Positions 57,644 through 64,000 of a stretch of 64,000 nucleotides of DNA are shown here, in pieces. Position 1 is the stretch's first letter. Each line of letters opens with the position of its first letter. A model generated the notes under the pieces. The model saw only the letters and a program-made list of their open reading frames with translations. It was not told the origin of the DNA and did no database searches. The stretch is from Halanaerobium hydrogeniformans (GTDB taxonomy: Bacteria; Bacillota; Halanaerobiia; Halanaerobiales; Halanaerobiaceae): the NCBI RefSeq assembly GCF_000166415.1, contig NC_014654.1, positions 806,001 to 870,000 of the forward strand. The letters are read 5' to 3'. The translations under genes were made by a program, and so were the position numbers.

Positions 57644-60600
57644 ATGACACTCTCAGACTTTTCGGTAAAAAACAAATATACTACAATTGCTGCTGTAATA
57701 GCGATCATTCTACTTGGGATTGCTGCAGTTTTAGCTTTAAATATTCAGTTGAATCCTGATATAGATCCGGTTATTGTAACGATTCAGACTTCATATCAGG
57801 GGGTTTCAGCTTCTGATATAGCAGAGCAGATAAATGAGCCTTTAGAGGAAGAATTAGGTACTATTGAAGGTATAGATAGTATTAGTTCTGATGCTATGGA
57901 AGGTATCTCGATCATAACAGTTGAATTTGATTATGATCAGGATATAAATGTTGCAGCAGTTGATGTGCAAAATACAGTTAATCAAATAAGAAATCAGCTA
58001 CCTGCAGATATAGATGAACCTCAGGTTAAGAAATTTAGTACTGCAGATAGACCGATTTTAACCTTAGCAGTAAGTGGTCCACGTTCAGAGATTGATTTGA
58101 GAACTCTGGCAGATAATCAGCTCACAAATCGTCTGCAGCTTGTCAGTGGAGTTGCTAATATAGATGTGTATGGAGGTAAGGTAAGAGAAATACAGATCAA
58201 TGTAGACCGGGATAAACTGAACAGCTATAATATTTCAATAGCACAGATTGTAAACAGATTGGACAGTGAGAATGTGAATCTGGCTGGTGGAAGACTGAGC
58301 AGAGATGAAAGTGAATATTCGATTAGAACAATTGGAGAATACAAAAATTTAGAAGAGATGAAAAATTTAATAATTCACTCTCATAATTCCCAGAATATTT
58401 ATTTACGTGATATTGCTGAAGTAAATGACAGTTTTGCAGAACTAAGAAATAAGTTTAGGGTTGATGGAGAAGAAACAGTTGCTATAAGTATTCAAAAACA
58501 GCAGGATGCAAATACTGTGCAGGTTGTAAACAATATTAAAGCTGAACTAACAAATCTTGACAGGGAATTTCCAGATTTAGAATTTCATATTACAGATGAT
58601 CAGTCAGATCTGGTTAGACTGGTAATAAATAATATGGCCAGTACCCTTTTGATTGGTGTTCTTTTAACAATATTAGTTATTTTCCTATTTCTTGATAGCT
58701 GGAGAAGCACCCTGGCAGTAACGATTTCAATCCCGACAACCTTTGTTTTAACCCTTGCTTTAATGAGAGCTTTTAATTTAAGTTTAAATATGGTTACAAT
58801 GACAGGACTAATCTTATCGATCGGGATGCTGGTAGATAATTCTATTGTAATAATTGAAAATGTTACCCGGCATTTTGAAGAGTTAAACAAATCTGCTTTT
58901 GAGGCAGCTATTGATGGAACAAATGAAATGATCCTTGCTGTTATTGCCGGGACCACAACCTCTATGATAGTTTTAACTCCAGTTATGTTTATCGGTGGAT
59001 TTGTCCAGCAGATGTTTAGACCTTTATCAATGACATTATTGTTTGCCTGGACAGGTTCTGTATTAAGTTCATTTACCATCGTTCCCCTTGTCTTATCTTT
59101 AGTTTTAAAAGCTAAAGATATAAAAAAATCTAATTATAGCAAGTTTAACATTTTTAAAAAAATTACATCTGCCTTTTCTGCTGTTTTAGATAAAAGTAGA
59201 GAAATATATTTAAAATTGCTGGAAAAATCCTTAAATAACAGGGCGATTGTAATCACAGCTGCAGTAGTCTTATTAATTATTACCATAAATTTAATTCCCT
59301 TGATTGGTGCTGAGATGACACCCGTAATGGATAGCGGCCAGAGCTATATCTCTATAGAAACAGAGGCTGGCTCATCTTTAGAAAAAACTGAAAGAATTTC
59401 TAAAGAGGTCGAAGCAATTGTAGAGAAAATACCTGAAGTAATTATTTATTCAAATCAAATCGGCTTTGAACCCGGTTCTGGTACTCAGGCAGTTACCGGT
59501 GCTAATGGAGTACAGCAGTCATTTATGTCATTAATTTATGAAGACAGAAATAATAGAGACCGTTCTATCTGGGAAATTCAAAGTGAATTAAGAAATGAAA
59601 TAGCTAAAATTCCTGGAATCAAAGCTTTTGTTGTTGAAGAAGCAGTTTCAACAGCTGTTTCAACTACACAGGCTCCCCTAGTTCTCAGGGTGAGTGGAAG
59701 GGACCCGGCTTTACTTGAAGCTATTGCTAAAGATTTAGCAGAAGAGATTAGAGCTGTTCCTGGAGCAACTAATCTTAATTTACGCTGGTCTTTAGATCAT
59801 CCAGAATACTGGGTTAATATAGATAAAGAAAGAGCTGCTGAAGTTAATTTGAGCAGTAGAGAGATATCTCAACAGATTGCTGCTTCCGCAAGAGGAATAG
59901 AAACTCAAAATGATTTTAAGGTTGAAGGTCAAAAGAATATTAACATTCTGGTTAAGTATAGGGATGAGCAGATCTATTCTCAGGGTGATTTAGAAAACAT
60001 TATAATTATTACTCCTCAGGGAGAAAATATTCCTTTAAGAGAATTAGCAGAGATAGAGATTCAGAGAGGTCCTAATCTTGTCAGTAGAGAAAATATGCAG
60101 TATACTCTTGATATTTTAGGATTTACCGAAGATCGAGCGATGAGCATGGTAACATCTGATATTAACAGTATTTTAGAAGATTATTCTCTACCGGCAGGAT
60201 ATAATGCTGAGATAACTGGTGAACAGGATGATATGGAAGAAGCCATTGGTAGATTGGCAGTAAGTTTAATCTTTGCTATAGCCTTTATCTATTTGCTGTT
60301 AGTTTCTCAGTTTAAATCACTGCTGCATCCTTTAACGATTATGCTTTCTTTACCACTTGAACTGGTTGGAGTAGTTGCAGTACTGTTAATTACAAATACC
60401 TATCTTTCTATGCCTGCTATGATGGGGGTAATACTTCTGTCTGGAATTGCTGTAAATGATGCTATTCATTTGATTGAATTTATTATAGAAAGAGAAAAAG
60501 AAGGGATGTCAACCTTTGCTGCTATATATGAAGGTGCCAGACTTCGTTTTAGACCGATTTTGATGACTACCTTCTCTACTTTAGCTGGTATGACACCACT

Positions 60601-60751
60601 GGCCCTGGAATTAGCAGTTGGTACTGAGCAGTATTCGCCACTGGCAAAAGTGGTAATGGGTGGATTATTTTCTTCAACCATGCTGCTTTTAATTATAGTT
60701 CCAGTTGTTTATTCACTATTTGAAGATCTTAAGCTTAAATTAGCAAAATAA
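57644..60751 (+). CDS. RND-family efflux permease (AcrB/HAE-1 type)
   Basis: A 1035-aa inner membrane pump powered by proton (or ion) flow. An N-terminal membrane helix (YTTIAAVIAIILLGIAAVLAL), a porter domain (SYQGVSASDIAEQINEPLEEELGTIEGIDSISSDA, ~45-80), membrane helices 2-6 near 325-490 with GMLVDNSIVIIENVTRHFEE (the proton-relay Asp of helix 4), a second porter half and helices 7-12 from ~535. Start 3 bp after the MFP stop. Last gene of the TetR-controlled efflux operon. Likely substrates are drugs or amphiphiles, but nothing in the sequence fixes them. Confidence 0.95.
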   Translation: MTLSDFSVKNKYTTIAAVIAIILLGIAAVLALNIQLNPDIDPVIVTIQTSYQGVSASDIAEQINEPLEEELGTIEGIDSISSDAMEGISIITVEFDYDQDINVAAVDVQNTVNQIRNQLPADIDEPQVKKFSTADRPILTLAVSGPRSEIDLRTLADNQLTNRLQLVSGVANIDVYGGKVREIQINVDRDKLNSYNISIAQIVNRLDSENVNLAGGRLSRDESEYSIRTIGEYKNLEEMKNLIIHSHNSQNIYLRDIAEVNDSFAELRNKFRVDGEETVAISIQKQQDANTVQVVNNIKAELTNLDREFPDLEFHITDDQSDLVRLVINNMASTLLIGVLLTILVIFLFLDSWRSTLAVTISIPTTFVLTLALMRAFNLSLNMVTMTGLILSIGMLVDNSIVIIENVTRHFEELNKSAFEAAIDGTNEMILAVIAGTTTSMIVLTPVMFIGGFVQQMFRPLSMTLLFAWTGSVLSSFTIVPLVLSLVLKAKDIKKSNYSKFNIFKKITSAFSAVLDKSREIYLKLLEKSLNNRAIVITAAVVLLIITINLIPLIGAEMTPVMDSGQSYISIETEAGSSLEKTERISKEVEAIVEKIPEVIIYSNQIGFEPGSGTQAVTGANGVQQSFMSLIYEDRNNRDRSIWEIQSELRNEIAKIPGIKAFVVEEAVSTAVSTTQAPLVLRVSGRDPALLEAIAKDLAEEIRAVPGATNLNLRWSLDHPEYWVNIDKERAAEVNLSSREISQQIAASARGIETQNDFKVEGQKNINILVKYRDEQIYSQGDLENIIIITPQGENIPLRELAEIEIQRGPNLVSRENMQYTLDILGFTEDRAMSMVTSDINSILEDYSLPAGYNAEITGEQDDMEEAIGRLAVSLIFAIAFIYLLLVSQFKSLLHPLTIMLSLPLELVGVVAVLLITNTYLSMPAMMGVILLSGIAVNDAIHLIEFIIEREKEGMSTFAAIYEGARLRFRPILMTTFSTLAGMTPLALELAVGTEQYSPLAKVVMGGLFSSTMLLLIIVPVVYSLFEDLKLKLAK

Positions 60752-60764
60752 TAATTTTTAAACT

Positions 60765-60792
60765 AAGAGCCTATTTAAATTAGGCTCTTTTT
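60765..60792 (+). terminator. Rho-independent terminator of the efflux operon
   Basis: AAGAGCCTA (60765-60773) pairs perfectly with TAGGCTCTT (60781-60789) around a 7-nt loop, followed by TTT. Confidence 0.92.
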
Positions 60793-60946
60793 GCTTGCAG
60801 ACTATTTGCTGCTCTTTTGGCAGTTCTAACTGTACTTCTGTCTATGTGAATTTAAAATATTAAAATAAAAAAGAATATTTATTTAAATTTCTGCTAAAAA
60901 AACATATAATGGTCTTAGATTAAATATTTTAAAGGGAGGGCTCAAA

Positions 60947-62557
60947 TTGAAATTTAACTTTCAGGACTATCCATTTAGATCAAAGAGGATGGCATCATTC
61001 TCAAAACGGGGAATGGTTGCCACTTCTCAGGCTTTAGCTTCTCAAGCAGGATTAGAGATCCTCAAAAAAAGTGGGAATGCAGTTGATGCAGCTGTTGCAG
61101 CCGCAGCCTGTTTGACTGTTGTGGAACCATGTTCTAATGGAATTGGCTCAGATGCCTTTGCTATGGTTTGGATTGATAATCAACTTTATGGCTTAAATTC
61201 CAGTGGGCCAGCTCCTAAATCGATTTCCATCCAGGCTTTAAAAGATAGAAATATCACTGCAATGCCTAAATACGGTTTTATTCCAGTAACCGTTTCTGGT
61301 GCACCTGCTGCCTGGGCAGAACTTAACGAGCGTTTTGGCAGCTTATCACTTGCAGAATGTTTAGCTCCAGCAGTTAAATATGCCAGAGAAGGTTTTGCAA
61401 TTACTCCGCTTACAGCAGCAGCCTGGAAAAGAGCATTTGCAGAATACAAAAAAGAATTAAAAGGCGAAGAATTTGAAGAATGGTTTAAAGTATTTGTACC
61501 TGGTACCAATCCACCTGAGGCTGGTGAAGTCTGGCACTCAAAAGATCATGCTGAGACCCTTGAAAAAATTGCTACCACAAATGCCAAAAGTTTTTATCAG
61601 GGAGAGATAGCCCAAAAAATTGTGGATTTTTCAAATAAATATGGTGGCTTTTTGCAATTAGAAGATTATGCAGATTTCAGTCCTGAATGGGTTGAACCAT
61701 TAAGTGTAAATTATCGTGGTTATGATGTCTGGGAGCTTCCTCCCAACGGCCAGGGGCTGGTAGCTTTAATGGCTTTAAATATTCTGAAACACTTTGATAT
61801 TTCAAGTATGTCAGCTGTTGAAAGATATCATAGAGCTATTGAAGCTTTAAAATTAGCTTTTTCAGCTGGTAAAAAATATATTACTGACAGCAGAGATGTT
61901 GATTTTGATTACCAGGATTTTTTAACTGCTGATTATGCTCTGCGGAGAAAAGAGCTGATAACCGATCAGGCAATTTCTCCACCTCCAGGTAATTTGCCTG
62001 CTGGAGGTACCGTTTATCTGGCAGCTGCTGATAGTGAGGGAAATTATGTTTCTTTTATTCAGAGTAATTATATGGGCTTTGGCTCTGGCCTGGTGGTACC
62101 TGGTACCGGTGTTGCACTCCAGAATAGAGGTCATAATTTCAGTCTTGACCCGGAAGCTCATAATGCGCTTAAAGGCGGTAAAAGAAGCTATCATACCATA
62201 ATTCCCGGTTTTTTAACTAAAAACGGGAAGCCGATTGGTCCCTTTGGAGTTATGGGAGGTTTTATGCAGCCTCAAGGTCATCTCCAACTTTTAATTAATA
62301 CAATTGATTTAAATTTAAATCCCCAGGCTGCCCTTGATGCACCTCGCTGGCAGTGGATTGAAGATAAAAAGATAAAATTAGAGGCGGATTTTCCTGAACG
62401 GGAGGCCAAATTACTGGCTGCTAGAGGTCATGAAATAGAACTCAGTCTCGATTCCTCAACATTTGGCAAAGGCCAGATGATCTGGAGAGATCAGAAAGAA
62501 GAAGTACTAATAGGTGGGACAGAGCCCAGAGCAGATGGTGCAGCTGCAGTTTATTAA
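60947..62557 (+). CDS. Gamma-glutamyltransferase-family Ntn hydrolase, cytosolic (YwrD-like)
   Basis: A 536-aa GGT family protein. MVATSQALASQAGLEILKKSGNAVDAAVAAAACLTVVEP (~residues 23-61) and GIGSDAFAMVW are typical. The autoprocessing nucleophile Thr is T355 in AGGTVYLAAADSEGN, then GFGSGLVVPGTGVALQNRGHNFS (the oxyanion glycine region) and PFGVMGGFMQPQGHLQ. There is no signal peptide, so unlike classical GGT it is probably cytoplasmic, like Bacillus YwrD. TTG start with AAAGGGAGGG 6 nt upstream. Hydrolysis of gamma-glutamyl or related amides is likely. Confidence 0.9.
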   Translation: MKFNFQDYPFRSKRMASFSKRGMVATSQALASQAGLEILKKSGNAVDAAVAAAACLTVVEPCSNGIGSDAFAMVWIDNQLYGLNSSGPAPKSISIQALKDRNITAMPKYGFIPVTVSGAPAAWAELNERFGSLSLAECLAPAVKYAREGFAITPLTAAAWKRAFAEYKKELKGEEFEEWFKVFVPGTNPPEAGEVWHSKDHAETLEKIATTNAKSFYQGEIAQKIVDFSNKYGGFLQLEDYADFSPEWVEPLSVNYRGYDVWELPPNGQGLVALMALNILKHFDISSMSAVERYHRAIEALKLAFSAGKKYITDSRDVDFDYQDFLTADYALRRKELITDQAISPPPGNLPAGGTVYLAAADSEGNYVSFIQSNYMGFGSGLVVPGTGVALQNRGHNFSLDPEAHNALKGGKRSYHTIIPGFLTKNGKPIGPFGVMGGFMQPQGHLQLLINTIDLNLNPQAALDAPRWQWIEDKKIKLEADFPEREAKLLAARGHEIELSLDSSTFGKGQMIWRDQKEEVLIGGTEPRADGAAAVY

Positions 62558-62649
62558 AGCTAAATCCTGTGAATAGCTTGATTAGATCACTTTAATGAGA
62601 TAAAATAAGCAAAAGATCAATAAGTAAAAAACAGCTAGGAGATGATAAG

Positions 62650-63717
62650 ATGATCAAGGTCAGTATAGTTGGTGCTACTGGATATGTGGGAATTGAATTA
62701 ATGAGATTACTGCAGCAGCATCCGCAAGTAATAATCAAAGATCTAATTTCAAAAAGCAATGCTAAGAAAAAGCTGGTAGATGTTTATCCTCAATTTAGAG
62801 GCTCTAAACTCGAAAATTATACTTTAATTGCTCTAGAAGATTTTCAGCCGGAAGATAGTGATCTCATATTTAGCGCTCTTCCCCATGGCGTATCACAGGA
62901 CATTAGCTCCCAGTTAATTAAATCCGGGACAAAAATAATAGATATGAGCGGTGATTTTAGATATCATGATATAGAAATATATGAAAAATGGTATGGAGTT
63001 GAACATAAGCATCCTGAACTTGCTAAAAAGGCAGTTTATGGACTGACAGAATTAAATAGAACCCAAATAAAAAACGCGGAGTTTATTGCAAACCCGGGTT
63101 GCTATGTAACAGCATCACTGCTTGGTATTTTACCTTTGATAGACTCTGATTTAGTAAAAACTGAATCGATAATTATTGATGCCAAATCAGGTGTCAGTGG
63201 AGCTGGAAGAAGCTTAAAAAGCAACCTACTTTTTACAGAATGTCATAATACAATGAAAGCATATAGTCCGGCAGTACATAGACACAGTTCAGAGATCGAA
63301 TATATTTTAAATGAGTTTTTGCAAGGAAGTTATGATAGCAGATCTTCTGAACAGAGGGCTGAGATTCTTTTTACACCTCATTTAATTCCTATCAAAAGGG
63401 GAATTCTGACAACTATTTATCTTGACTGCAAAAGAAAAAGTTCTGATAGCGAAATTTTTAGTCTATATGAAGATTTTTATGGACAGGAAAAATTTGTTCA
63501 GGTCTTAAAAGATGAGCTGCCAGAGATTAAAAACATAGCAGGCTCTAATTTTGCTCAGCTTGGCTTTAAATATGATCAAAGAACTGATAGAATAATAGTA
63601 ATTTCAGTTATTGATAATATGCTTAAAGGAGCTGCAGGACAGGCAGTCCAGAATATGAATGTCTTATTTGGTATTGATGAGGATACAGGTCTACAGGCAA
63701 CTGCCCTATTTCCTTAA
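62650..63717 (+). CDS. argC: N-acetyl-gamma-glutamyl-phosphate reductase
   Basis: Third step of ornithine/arginine synthesis. The 355-aa NADPH enzyme begins KVSIVGATGYVGIELMRLL (dinucleotide fold), has SALPHGVSQDISSQL (~75-89), and the active-site Cys in EFIANPGCYVTASLLG (~143-158), with the downstream His region HRHSSEIEYILNE (~214-226). Ribosome site AGGAGATG. It is followed by argB with no argJ between them, unlike the common argCJBD order, so argJ or argE must be elsewhere. No T-box was seen upstream. Confidence 0.96.
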   Translation: MIKVSIVGATGYVGIELMRLLQQHPQVIIKDLISKSNAKKKLVDVYPQFRGSKLENYTLIALEDFQPEDSDLIFSALPHGVSQDISSQLIKSGTKIIDMSGDFRYHDIEIYEKWYGVEHKHPELAKKAVYGLTELNRTQIKNAEFIANPGCYVTASLLGILPLIDSDLVKTESIIIDAKSGVSGAGRSLKSNLLFTECHNTMKAYSPAVHRHSSEIEYILNEFLQGSYDSRSSEQRAEILFTPHLIPIKRGILTTIYLDCKRKSSDSEIFSLYEDFYGQEKFVQVLKDELPEIKNIAGSNFAQLGFKYDQRTDRIIVISVIDNMLKGAAGQAVQNMNVLFGIDEDTGLQATALFP

Positions 63718-63749
63718 AACTATAGTAAATCCAGAAATTTGAGAGCTAA

Positions 63750-64000
<251 letters not shown>

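Noticed and set aside
58600-59079. Long minus-strand frame inside the RND permease gene
   Set aside because: A shadow of a strongly conserved gene; no ribosome site and no recognisable protein.

Overview
The window looks like a chromosomal segment of a low-GC, strictly anaerobic, fermentative diderm Firmicute, most like the Halanaerobiales (Halanaerobium and relatives). This is inferred from gene content: [FeFe]-hydrogenase maturases, a glycyl radical enzyme, a tungsten-type aldehyde:ferredoxin oxidoreductase (AOR), Firmicute-style TPP and T-box leaders, and TolC/RND efflux genes that imply an outer membrane. No rRNA, tRNA or CRISPR array was seen.

Layout. 1-2820: hydrogenase regulator, hydG and hydE. 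2830-6640: a divergent SulP / SLC13-type anion transporter pair. 6821-7620: two small regulatory-looking proteins. 7700-12854: a thiamin operon (TPP riboswitch, thiT, second TPP riboswitch, thiW, thiD, thiE, thiM, a methyltransferase, tenA). 12967-28138: a tungstoenzyme module (radical SAM maturase; then, after a Moco/Tuco-type riboswitch, AOR, a MoaD/ThiS-like carrier and a ThiF/MoeB-like enzyme). It is split by a 10.85-kb unit with a near-identical IS1182-family copy at each end. That unit carries a glycyl radical locus: sigma-54 activator, stand-alone AOR N-terminal-domain protein, glycyl radical enzyme, GlcG/HbpS-like protein and activase. 28218-35156: an MBL-fold protein, a DUF1028 protein, a fructokinase-like gene, T-box-led argG-argH and an M48 protease. 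35241-37235 (minus strand): a ClC-type channel and a TrkA/RCK protein.

37441-42441 is a mobile-element cluster around a small ArsR operon. It holds an IS200/IS605-derived mini-element, an IS200/IS605 element whose tnpB is broken by two copies of a 64-bp insert, and an IS256-family element that separated a PfkB-family gene from its ribosome binding site. 42454-50138 holds the PfkB kinase, manA, an IclR regulator, an acyl-CoA-dehydratase-activase-like triad and fumC. 50382-53226 holds a secreted micropeptide gene, an HD-GYP protein, a conserved unknown and a TetR regulator. 53437-60751 holds a cupin and a TolC-TolC-MFP-RND efflux operon; TetR-type palindromes lie in front of tetR, the cupin gene and the efflux operon. 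60947-64000 holds a cytosolic gamma-glutamyltransferase-like protein, argC and the start of argB.

The most interesting part is the composite-transposon-like glycyl radical locus. It pairs a stand-alone tungstopterin-domain protein with a radical enzyme of unknown substrate. It has its own sigma-54 promoter and two candidate activator sites, and it sits between two halves of a tungstoenzyme module. The two identical small insertions in tnpB are the second most unusual item.
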